DNA from: Candidatus Cloacimonetes bacterium 4572_55
GTDB lineage: Bacteria > 4572-55
Direction: 5' to 3'
NCBI GenBank assembly: GCA_002084765.1
Contig: NBMB01000096.1
Span: 1 to 5,542 of the forward strand
Length of the DNA: 5,542 nt
Each line of letters opens with the position of its first letter. The stretch's first letter is position 1. A model generated the notes under the pieces. That model ran no database searches. It saw only the letters and a program-made list of their open reading frames with translations, and was not told the DNA's origin. This document shows, in pieces, positions 1 through 5,542 of the stretch. The position numbers and the translations under genes are program-made.

Positions 1-1
1 C

Positions 2-1294
2 TACGAACAGATTCGTTACCTTGATGACAAGGGGATGGAGGTTGTTCGGGTCAATTACAACGGTGGTCAGCCCGTTTGTATCTGTGGCAACGAGCTTCAA
101 TCAAAACAAAATCGTTATTATTTTAAGGATGCCTTCAGGCTTGGTGATGGCGAAGTGTTCGTTTCACCCTTTGATCTGAATGTTGAGCATGGGCAAATTG
201 AGGTCCCGTATAAACCAATGATCCGTTTTGCGACTCCGGTTTTCGATTCTCAGGGTGTTAAACGCGGATTGATTCTCATCAACTACCACGGGCAGGATCT
301 CCTCAATTTCTTTTTAGAGATTAATTCGGGTGTGCGTGGTCAAACGATGCTGGTTAATCGCGATGGTTACTGGCTGCTTCACTCCGATTCCGAAAAGGAG
401 TGGGGATTTATGTTTGAAGACCGGCATGAGGTGAGCTTCGCCCGGATGAATCCGGAGGTTTGGGGACAAATTCACCCCAGGTTTTCTGGACAGATCAAGA
501 CCCCTCGGGGGATTTACGTCTATACAACAATCGTTCCGCTTAACCTTGATATTACCTCAAGTACCGGGGCGGCAGCCCCGTTCGGTGAAAGCCATCGCAC
601 CATAGATTCTGATGAGTATTATTGGAAAAGTATTACGTTTTTTTCGACAAGAGATCTTTCTGCCAGCCTTTTGGGATTAAAGACGAATCTGTTCGGGCTG
701 GGTGGGATGCTGTTCCTGTTTGGTGTTTTGGGGGTGTGGCCGTTAGCTGAGATGATGGTTCGGAGGCGGATCTATCAGGAACAATTGGTCACTATGGCCC
801 ATTTTGACGGTCTGACCGAGTTGCCTAACCGGACACTGTTTTTCGATCGTCTCCATCAGGCTCTCCATTTGGCGAGCCGTTATGAACGTTTTTGTGCGCT
901 GCTGTATATCGATCTGGATGGTTTTAAGTCGGTCAATGATACTTTGGGGCATGATGCCGGGGATGAATTGCTGATTGAGGCGGGGCAACGGATGAAGGAG
1001 TGCTGCCGGGTTTCAGATACAGTTGCCCGTTTAGGTGGCGATGAGTTTATCGTTCTGCTGTCAGAAGTCGCAGCCGCTGAAGGGGCTGAAATTCTTGCTC
1101 AACAAATTCTTCAGGCTTTTGCAGCCCCATTCACATTGAAAAAAGGGCAGGTTACTGTTGGAGCAAGTATCGGTATTGGTGTTTTTCCTGCCCATGGGAC
1201 AACGTCAGAAGAATTACTGAAGAGCGCTGATCACGCGATGTATTTATCTAAAAAACGGGGAAAGAATACTTTTACCGTTGCCGACCCAGCTTAG
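2..1294 (+). CDS. Membrane diguanylate cyclase with periplasmic Cache-type sensor (5' end missing)
   Basis: Predicted to make the second messenger cyclic di-GMP from two GTP in the cytoplasm, controlled by an extracytoplasmic sensor. The frame is open from base 2, and the 11 codons before the Met at 35 read YEQIRYLDDKG, typical of this sensor, so the true start lies left of the window. Numbering from that Met: residues 1 to about 210 are a double-Cache-like domain (SPFDLNVEHG, IRFATPVFD and a KEWGFM block near 121-126); one membrane helix spans about 212-238; the GGDEF domain begins near 252 with DGLTELPNR at 258-266. Catalytic features are complete: metal ligand D293, N301/D302, GGDEF at 334-338. 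An RxxD inhibitory site (R325-D328) lies five residues before GGDEF, so product feedback is expected. There is no HAMP, PAS or EAL domain; about 13 residues link helix and catalytic domain. The ligand is unknown. It converges on the flavoprotein gene. Confidence 0.95.
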   Translation, partial: YEQIRYLDDKGMEVVRVNYNGGQPVCICGNELQSKQNRYYFKDAFRLGDGEVFVSPFDLNVEHGQIEVPYKPMIRFATPVFDSQGVKRGLILINYHGQDLLNFFLEINSGVRGQTMLVNRDGYWLLHSDSEKEWGFMFEDRHEVSFARMNPEVWGQIHPRFSGQIKTPRGIYVYTTIVPLNLDITSSTGAAAPFGESHRTIDSDEYYWKSITFFSTRDLSASLLGLKTNLFGLGGMLFLFGVLGVWPLAEMMVRRRIYQEQLVTMAHFDGLTELPNRTLFFDRLHQALHLASRYERFCALLYIDLDGFKSVNDTLGHDAGDELLIEAGQRMKECCRVSDTVARLGGDEFIVLLSEVAAAEGAEILAQQILQAFAAPFTLKKGQVTVGASIGIGVFPAHGTTSEELLKSADHAMYLSKKRGKNTFTVADPA

Positions 1295-1304
1295 GGTTTA
1301 AATA

Positions 1305-1340
1305 CCTCCTCCCCACAAAAATCCTTTTGTGAAGAGGAGG
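1305..1340. terminator. Long hairpin between convergent genes, likely terminator, stronger on the minus strand
   Basis: Outer arms CCTCCTC (1305-1311) and GAGGAGG (1334-1340) and inner arms CACAAAA (1314-1320) and TTTTGTG (1325-1331) close on a four-base ATCC loop. The two positions between the arms are C/A mismatches in a plus-strand RNA, but become G-U wobbles in a minus-strand RNA, giving a continuous 16-pair stem there. In the minus direction the stem is followed by UAUUUAAA; in the plus direction by CUUCUCAUUG. It fits best as the terminator of the flavoprotein gene, and may also stop the diguanylate cyclase transcript, though neither side has a strong U tract. Confidence 0.65.
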
Positions 1341-1352
1341 CTTCTCATTGAT

Positions 1353-2678
1353 CTAAAGTTTTTCCAGCGCATCCTGTGCTGCAAACATATAGGTGTTATC
1401 CGACGGTTTGGCTGCTAACTCGGGATGGGTTGCATATTGATACTTGAGAATATCCTCGATGGTTGCACCCATCTGGATGGCAAAAGAGATAAAATCGACA
1501 TTGGCGGCGACACAATGCCCTTTTCGTAATACCGATCCCCCAATTAACTTTCTGCTTGCTTTGTCAAAAACAAGTTTGGTCTTGATGACACTTACGCCGT
1601 CCATCATCGGGTACATGTCCATGACGTCCGATTCGCCAACCACATAATCGATCCCTTCACGCTCTGCTGCCTTGGCAATTAACCCTGCCGAACCAAAAGT
1701 ATAGTCAAAGGCACTTGAAGCGTTGGCATTGATGATTCCGGGGAATGTCGTTTTCTTGCCAAGGATATTTGCTGCAACAACTTTGGACATAAACACGGCA
1801 TTGGTGCCGAATTCTCCCATACTGGGATTGCTGGTGACAAATGATTTCTTTTCGGCACAGTCTCCTGATGCGTAGATATTCTTTGCCGATGTTTCGAGGG
1901 ATTCGTTGGTGCAAATACCAAAGCGCGAAGTCTTGAGCCCGGCTTTTTCTGCAAGAGAAATGTTGGGTTTGACTCCGACCGAGACGATAACAAAATCGGC
2001 AGAAAGAACGTTTCCATTGTCGAGAGTGACACCCGAAACGCGCTCACCGTCTCCCTCAAAAGCGGTGACTTTTGCATTATTGATGACGTTGACACCCTTC
2101 TCGATAATGTGGGCCTCAATTGTCTCAGCGAAATCGTCATCCATCGTCATCAGTAGCACATGAGGCTGCATTTCGACGACGGTCACATCAAGCCCCAGTT
2201 GCTTCATGACAACGGCAACTTCGATTCCAATATAGCCGCCGCCAACAACAACACATTTCTTGTACTGTTTTGCAAAGCTCCGCATCTGTTCCATATCTTC
2301 TTTGGAACGGACATTGACAATGTTTTTCAAGTCTATATTGGGGATAGGGGGGATGAACGGTTGTGAGCCGGTTGCTAAAACCAGATGGTCGTACGCGAAC
2401 GTCTTCCCTGCGACCGTTGTGACAACCTGTTGATCTTTGTCGATTGAATCGACCGTGTCGAGAACCAGTTCTGCCCCAAAATCGGTGACCAGGGTATTGG
2501 AAATACAGAACTTTTCAACCGGTTTCTGTCCCGATATGCCGTAAGGGACGGCACAGCGATTGACGTTGACCTCTTCATCTTTAATCAGGGTGACAGAAAA
2601 GTCTTTTTGCGCTTTGTGAAGTGCGTGAACAATCAGCCGACCGGCGGGGCCACCGCCAATAATAACAACTTTCTCCAT
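1353..2678 (-). CDS. FAD/NAD(P)-dependent pyridine nucleotide-disulfide oxidoreductase, CoA-disulfide reductase/NADH oxidase-like
   Basis: A cytoplasmic flavoprotein of 441 residues, the usual length for the single-cysteine branch that includes CoA-disulfide reductase, NADH oxidase/peroxidase and persulfide reductases. Visible in order: FAD dinucleotide fold VVIIGGGPAG (4-13); a lone redox cysteine C42 in RCAVPYGISG; an ATGS segment (102-105); a second Rossmann fold VVVGGGYIG (143-151) with E169 ending its second strand, which favours NADH over NADPH; a second FAD contact YASGDCAE (269-276); and a C-terminal dimerisation domain (about 315-441). There is no CxxxxC pair, so it is not a lipoamide- or glutathione-reductase-type enzyme, and no rhodanese or other fused domain. 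The ATG follows an ideal AGGAGG (2684-2689) by five bases. It is divergent from the channel gene across 152 bases. Substrate is uncertain: CoA disulfide, persulfide/polysulfide, peroxide and oxygen are all used within the family. Confidence 0.9.
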   Translation of the reverse strand: MEKVVIIGGGPAGRLIVHALHKAQKDFSVTLIKDEEVNVNRCAVPYGISGQKPVEKFCISNTLVTDFGAELVLDTVDSIDKDQQVVTTVAGKTFAYDHLVLATGSQPFIPPIPNIDLKNIVNVRSKEDMEQMRSFAKQYKKCVVVGGGYIGIEVAVVMKQLGLDVTVVEMQPHVLLMTMDDDFAETIEAHIIEKGVNVINNAKVTAFEGDGERVSGVTLDNGNVLSADFVIVSVGVKPNISLAEKAGLKTSRFGICTNESLETSAKNIYASGDCAEKKSFVTSNPSMGEFGTNAVFMSKVVAANILGKKTTFPGIINANASSAFDYTFGSAGLIAKAAEREGIDYVVGESDVMDMYPMMDGVSVIKTKLVFDKASRKLIGGSVLRKGHCVAANVDFISFAIQMGATIEDILKYQYATHPELAAKPSDNTYMFAAQDALEKL

Positions 2679-2718
2679 GGTGTCCTCCTGTTAAAATAAA
2701 GATATATGAATTTATGTA

Positions 2719-2748
2719 TATATAGTGTATACTAGTGCAGGTTTTTAA
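2719..2748 (-). promoter_or_regulatory. Candidate promoter for the flavoprotein gene
   Basis: Read on the minus strand, TTAAAA (2743-2748) and TATATA (2719-2724) are 18 bases apart and resemble sigma-70 -35 and -10 elements. A start near 2711 would give a leader of about 33 bases including the AGGAGG. Because the DNA is so AT-rich, such matches are easy to find, so this is only a best guess. Confidence 0.35.
2723..2737. repeat. Small dyad and direct repeat, possible operator
   Basis: TAGT (2723-2726) and ACTA (2731-2734) form a perfect inverted repeat around GTAT, and TAGTG recurs at 2723-2727 and 2733-2737 with a ten-base period, one helical turn. It overlaps the -10 side of the proposed minus-strand promoter, where a repressor would sit. 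The arms are only four bases long, so chance is a real alternative. Confidence 0.3.
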
Positions 2749-2770
2749 GGAAGATAAATGTCACCGTTTG

Positions 2771-2800
2771 TCTTCCATTTTTTTATATCTAAAGTATACT
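2771..2800 (+). promoter_or_regulatory. Candidate promoter for the TehA/SLAC1-type channel gene
   Basis: TATACT at 2795-2800 is a good -10 element and would start transcription near 2807, a leader of about 24 bases before the ATG at 2831. The -35 is poor: TCTTCC (2771-2776, 18-base spacer) or TTCCAT (2773-2778, 16-base spacer). The -10 sits within the palindrome AGTATACT (2793-2800), so it reads the same on the other strand. A weak -35 may mean that an activator is needed. Confidence 0.4.
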
Positions 2801-2830
2801 TGATTTGTCGTATTTTAAAGGGGATGAATT

Positions 2831-3784
2831 ATGAAAACTTCAGCACGTTTGGAAAATTTTCCCATCATGATGTTTGCTATCGTGATGGGGATGTCGGGGT
2901 TGAGTATTGCTTACCAGAAAGCATCACAACTATTTCATTTCACGCATGTTGTGCCCAACGTTTTGGCGGCATTGACCAGTGTGGTTTTTATCGCGATTGC
3001 TGTGACCTATCTGGCTAAATTTTTGAAGTATCCACAGCAGGTTAAAGAGGAATTCAACCATCCGGTCCGGATTAATTTTTTTGCGGCAATTTCAATTTCA
3101 TTACTGCTGTTGTCGGTCATGTACCACCCGATTAATCATCAGATCTTTGTTGGGTTGTGGTGGGCCGGAATGTTTCTTCAGGCGTATCTGACACTGTATA
3201 CCATCAGCTTCTGGATTAACCGTAATCTTGAAATTAATTTTTCCAATCCAGCCTGGTTTATCCCGATTGTCGGCAATGTTCTGGTTCCCGTTGCGGGAGT
3301 CGAAATTGCGAATCGCGATTTTCTGATGTACTTTTTTTCAGTCGGGGTTTTCTTCTGGATTATTTTGCTGACGATTATTCTCAATCGGATTATCTTTCAC
3401 CACGTTCTGGCGCAGAAGTTTATGCCGACCCTGTTTATTTTTATTGCGCCACCAGCTGTGGGGATGATCTCGTATGTCAAATTGACGGGTGAATTTGATC
3501 TGTTTGCCAGTTTTCTCTACAACATCGGCCTGTTTTTTACCCTGCTGCTCCTGTTTATGTACAAGAACTTTATCAAGCTTGAATTCTTTATCTCGTGGTG
3601 GGCATTTACTTTTCCGCTGACAGCGATGACAATCGCTTCGATTCTTGCGTATCACAAGACGCAATCCGCTTTTTGTTATTATGCGGCGATGGGGTTATTG
3701 GTTTTGGCAACGTGCGTTGTTGCATTTGTCGCTTACAAGACGCTCTATCATATGAAAAAGAAGGAAATTTGTGTTATCGAATAG
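2831..3784 (+). CDS. TehA/SLAC1-family (TDT) anion channel or exporter
   Basis: An inner-membrane protein of 317 residues, the typical length of bacterial TehA homologues. It is almost wholly hydrophobic, and I count about ten helices (near 10-29, 41-62, 80-98, 105-127, 141-156, 163-187, 199-216, 225-245, 252-275, 281-303), as in the TehA/SLAC1 fold. Family signatures are NPAWFIPIVGN (139-149), a PTLFIFIAPPAVG segment (199-211) and SWWAFTFPLTA (255-265) in helix 9. Helix 9 of characterised members carries the phenylalanine that gates the pore; F259 or F261 is the likely equivalent. Members pass small anions or move tellurite, sulfite or C4-dicarboxylates, so the substrate cannot be named from sequence. 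The ATG is six bases after AAGGGGA. A basic tail (HMKKKE) puts the C-terminus in the cytoplasm by the positive-inside rule. It is divergent from the flavoprotein gene, followed by a strong terminator, and probably transcribed alone. Confidence 0.9.
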   Translation: MKTSARLENFPIMMFAIVMGMSGLSIAYQKASQLFHFTHVVPNVLAALTSVVFIAIAVTYLAKFLKYPQQVKEEFNHPVRINFFAAISISLLLLSVMYHPINHQIFVGLWWAGMFLQAYLTLYTISFWINRNLEINFSNPAWFIPIVGNVLVPVAGVEIANRDFLMYFFSVGVFFWIILLTIILNRIIFHHVLAQKFMPTLFIFIAPPAVGMISYVKLTGEFDLFASFLYNIGLFFTLLLLFMYKNFIKLEFFISWWAFTFPLTAMTIASILAYHKTQSAFCYYAAMGLLVLATCVVAFVAYKTLYHMKKKEICVIE

Positions 3785-3805
3785 AAGGCACATTGCGTAA
3801 AAATG

Positions 3806-3845
3806 AAAAAAGCTCACCCGGTAATCATCGCGGGTGAGCTTTTTT
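3806..3845. terminator. Bidirectional Rho-independent terminator
   Basis: AGCTCACCCG (3811-3820) and CGGGTGAGCT (3831-3840) form a perfect ten-pair stem around a ten-base loop. The stem is flanked by A5 on the left (3806-3810) and T5 on the right (3841-3845), which extend the pairing and give a U tract on both strands (TTTTTGTTTT on the plus side). It lies 21 bases after the channel stop and 20 bases beyond the end of the acyl-CoA ligase gene, so it should terminate both convergent transcripts. Confidence 0.93.
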
Positions 3846-3865
3846 GTTTTGGTGATTATCGACTG

Positions 3866-5500
3866 TTACGCATGTTTCTCACGTAGCAAACGTTTGTTAA
3901 TTTTTCCAACGCTGGTTTTATCAATCGCATCGACAAATTTAACTTTCAGTAGCACCAGTTGTTTAGAGATGATCCCTTTGTCGATAAAGCTACGAATGTG
4001 CTGCACCAACTCTTTTTCGTTAAGCTCGACATCTTCTTTTTTTACGATCAGTGCCAGTGGTTTTTCGCCCCATTTTTGATCGGGAAGTCCGATGACGGCA
4101 ACTTCACCGACGCCTTGGTGGGTTGCCAGTAAATCTTCGACCTCGAGGGATGAAACCCACTCGCCACCAATTTTGATCACATCTTTGATCCGGTCGGTAA
4201 TTTTGATGTAGTTATTCTTATCTTTACTGGCGACATCGCCGGTGTGGAGATAACCACCACGCCAGAGATTCTCAGAGTTGCGCTGATCCTTCAGATAGCC
4301 TTGAGTCAGCCACGGTGAGCGGACAACGATTTCGCCGACACTTTCGCCGTCGGCCGGAATGTCCTCCATCTCTTCATCGACAATTCTCAGATCGACCAGT
4401 GGGATTGGACGGCCGGTTTTACAGCGGATCTCAAGCTCTTCGTCTTCACTCAGATCGTCCTCAGCGACGTGTGCGACCGTAAGGATCGGGCAGGTTTCCG
4501 ACATGCCGTAGCCGGTGTAGATATCGATCCCGCGTTGCATCGCAGCTTTACACATTGCTTTCGGCAGAGCAGAACCGCCGATGAGCATCTTCAGTCGAGA
4601 TAGATCGATTTCTTTAAACATCGGGTGGTTCATCAACAGATGGAGAATCGTTGGAACGCAGTGGGAGAAGGTGACTTTCTCCTTATCGAGGAGGGTCAGC
4701 AGCATTTCGGGAGTGTATTTCCCCGGATAAACCTGCTTCAGCCCCAATGCTGTTGCCATGTAGGGGACACCCCAGGCGTGGACATGGAACATCGGGGTGA
4801 TCGGCATATAGACATCCCGCTGATGAAAACGGCCCTGATTGACCACGGTACCCAATGCTGCCAGATTTCCTAGCGTATGCAATACCAGCTGGCGGTGACT
4901 GAAATAAACCCCTTTGGGCATTCCAGTAGTGCCGGTGGTATAAAAGGTGGTAGCGCGGGTGTCTTCATCAAAATCGGCAAATTCAAACTGATCGGAACTC
5001 TCTGCCAGCAATGCTTCATATTCGCCGGCAAAGGTCAGAGACGTTTTTGGCTGCTGTTGTCCATCCTGCAAGAGAATGTACTCTTTAACGGTATCGATCC
5101 GCCCCTTGATCTGTTCGAGCAGAGGGAGGAATTCTTCGTTAACGAGGATATAGTCGTCTTCTGCATGATCAATCGTGTAAAGGATCTGCTCCGGTGACAG
5201 GCGGATATTGACAGTGTGGAGTACTGCACCCAGCATCGGGATTGCGTAAAAACACTCAAGATAGCGATGACTGTCCCAGTCCATGACTGCGACAGTGTCG
5301 CCCGGCTTAACACCCAGCTCAGTCAGAGTATTCGCCAATTTGCAGATCCGCTGTCTGAATTCAGCGTAGGTAAAGCGGGCCTGATCGCGGTAGATGATTT
5401 CCTGTTGAGGATCATCGACGACAGGAGCCTGCAGGAGGTTCTTGATCAACAATGGATATGTGTAGGCAGATGGAGTACGCTGGATAAGATTGTCGGACAT
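3866..5500 (-). CDS. AMP-forming fatty acyl-CoA ligase (medium/long-chain, FadD/AlkK-like)
   Basis: Activates a fatty acid with ATP and CoA to acyl-CoA, AMP and pyrophosphate; a soluble or membrane-associated cytoplasmic enzyme feeding beta-oxidation or lipid synthesis. At 544 residues it is full length. Motifs in order: phosphate loop YTTGTTGMPKG (187-197); PMFHVHAWGVPY (236-247), where W243 aligns with the Trp that gates the fatty-acid tunnel in the Thermus thermophilus long-chain enzyme; adenine-binding GYGMSE (330-335); YLHTGD with D422 for the ribose; hinge and linker DRIKDVIKIGGEWVSS (436-451); catalytic lysine K533 in TSVGKINK. The GGEWVSS form of the linker is closer to the Thermus/AlkK type than to E. 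coli FadD. No signal peptide is seen. The ATG lies five bases after AAGGAGG (minus strand, 5506-5512). Chain-length preference cannot be read with confidence. No other fatty-acid gene is in view; one could lie just right of the window. Confidence 0.93.
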   Translation of the reverse strand: MSDNLIQRTPSAYTYPLLIKNLLQAPVVDDPQQEIIYRDQARFTYAEFRQRICKLANTLTELGVKPGDTVAVMDWDSHRYLECFYAIPMLGAVLHTVNIRLSPEQILYTIDHAEDDYILVNEEFLPLLEQIKGRIDTVKEYILLQDGQQQPKTSLTFAGEYEALLAESSDQFEFADFDEDTRATTFYTTGTTGMPKGVYFSHRQLVLHTLGNLAALGTVVNQGRFHQRDVYMPITPMFHVHAWGVPYMATALGLKQVYPGKYTPEMLLTLLDKEKVTFSHCVPTILHLLMNHPMFKEIDLSRLKMLIGGSALPKAMCKAAMQRGIDIYTGYGMSETCPILTVAHVAEDDLSEDEELEIRCKTGRPIPLVDLRIVDEEMEDIPADGESVGEIVVRSPWLTQGYLKDQRNSENLWRGGYLHTGDVASKDKNNYIKITDRIKDVIKIGGEWVSSLEVEDLLATHQGVGEVAVIGLPDQKWGEKPLALIVKKEDVELNEKELVQHIRSFIDKGIISKQLVLLKVKFVDAIDKTSVGKINKRLLREKHA

Positions 5501-5542
5501 GGGAACCTCCTTGGTGTCATTTATAAATCAGATCAAATGGTT
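5501..5542 (-). promoter_or_regulatory. Leader of the acyl-CoA ligase gene with strong ribosome binding site (cut by window edge)
   Basis: AAGGAGG (minus strand, 5506-5512) is a near-perfect Shine-Dalgarno sequence and fixes the start at 5500. Just upstream is a perfect ten-base palindrome, ATTTATAAAT (5519-5528). Only 42 bases of upstream DNA are visible, so the promoter, or an upstream gene of the same operon, cannot be judged. Confidence 0.6.

Larger units (their letters stand above)
2679..2830. promoter_or_regulatory. AT-rich divergent control region between the flavoprotein and channel genes
   Basis: This 152-base gap must hold the promoters of both divergent genes. It starts with the flavoprotein ribosome binding site (AGGAGG on the minus strand, 2684-2689) and ends with that of the channel gene (AAGGGGA at 2818-2824, six bases before its ATG). 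Between them the DNA is very rich in A and T, with an alternating TA run around 2714-2734. GTATAC occurs twice (2727-2732 and 2794-2799). No small gene or RNA is evident. Confidence 0.75.

Noticed and set aside
743-988. Open frame of 81 codons on the minus strand inside the cyclase gene.
   Set aside because: It lies wholly opposite the conserved GGDEF coding sequence and resembles no family I know; it is a shadow of the real gene.
1334-1352. GAGGAGG at 1334-1340 looks like a ribosome binding site on the plus strand.
   Set aside because: It is the right arm of the terminator hairpin. Only ATT follows at the proper distance, and that frame meets a stop within about 25 codons while running antisense to the flavoprotein gene.
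1679-2140. Open frame of 153 codons on the minus strand, out of frame within the flavoprotein gene.
   Set aside because: It overlaps the NAD-binding and second FAD regions of a complete gene on the same strand, and its composition (Ser, Arg, Pro and Leu rich) is typical of an off-frame reading.
2758-3018. Open frame on the plus strand starting upstream of the channel gene.
   Set aside because: It overlaps the first channel helices in another frame, has no ribosome binding site of note, and its protein shows no domain.
3338-3664. Open frame of 108 codons antisense to the channel gene.
   Set aside because: Its rich Lys, Arg and Gln content mirrors the hydrophobic codons of the channel on the other strand, so it is a complement artefact.
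5519-5536. TATAAA with a nearby TTGATC upstream of the acyl-CoA ligase, read as a promoter.
   Set aside because: The two boxes are only five bases apart, and a start set by this TATAAA would fall next to the Shine-Dalgarno sequence, leaving almost no leader.
1-5542. tRNA, rRNA, CRISPR array, insertion sequence or attachment site.
   Set aside because: Nearly all of the window is covered by four intact genes. The short gaps show only promoters and hairpins, with no spaced repeats, transposase or RNA gene signatures.

Overview
The window holds four protein genes in strictly alternating orientation (+, -, +, -), all with intact reading frames; the first is cut by the left edge. Their types point to a Gram-negative bacterium: a membrane diguanylate cyclase with a periplasmic Cache-type sensor, a single-cysteine flavin pyridine-nucleotide oxidoreductase, a ten-helix TehA/SLAC1-type anion channel, and a soluble AMP-forming fatty acyl-CoA ligase. 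The sensor sequence and gene mix remind me of anaerobic or respiratory Desulfuromonadales-like bacteria (former Deltaproteobacteria). That is an impression from family resemblance, not a demonstrated assignment.

Layout. Bases 2-1294 (+) encode the C-terminal part of a Cache-GGDEF diguanylate cyclase. A short convergent gap (1295-1352) carries a long hairpin whose pairing is better in the minus-strand transcript. Bases 1353-2678 (-) encode a CoA-disulfide reductase/NADH oxidase-like flavoprotein with one redox cysteine. An AT-rich divergent control region (2679-2830) separates it from the TehA/SLAC1 channel gene at 2831-3784 (+). A strong bidirectional intrinsic terminator (about 3806-3845) lies in the next convergent gap. 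Bases 3866-5500 (-) encode the acyl-CoA ligase, and its strong ribosome binding site sits just inside the right edge.

How they may work together. The channel and the flavoprotein share one divergent promoter region and are the only pair likely to be co-regulated. A job in handling sulfur oxyanions, persulfide or oxidative stress is a reasonable but unproven inference. The cyclase and the acyl-CoA ligase look like separate transcription units walled off by terminators. I see no RNA gene, mobile element, CRISPR array or broken gene. The window looks like ordinary chromosome, and no new multi-gene system is clearly visible.
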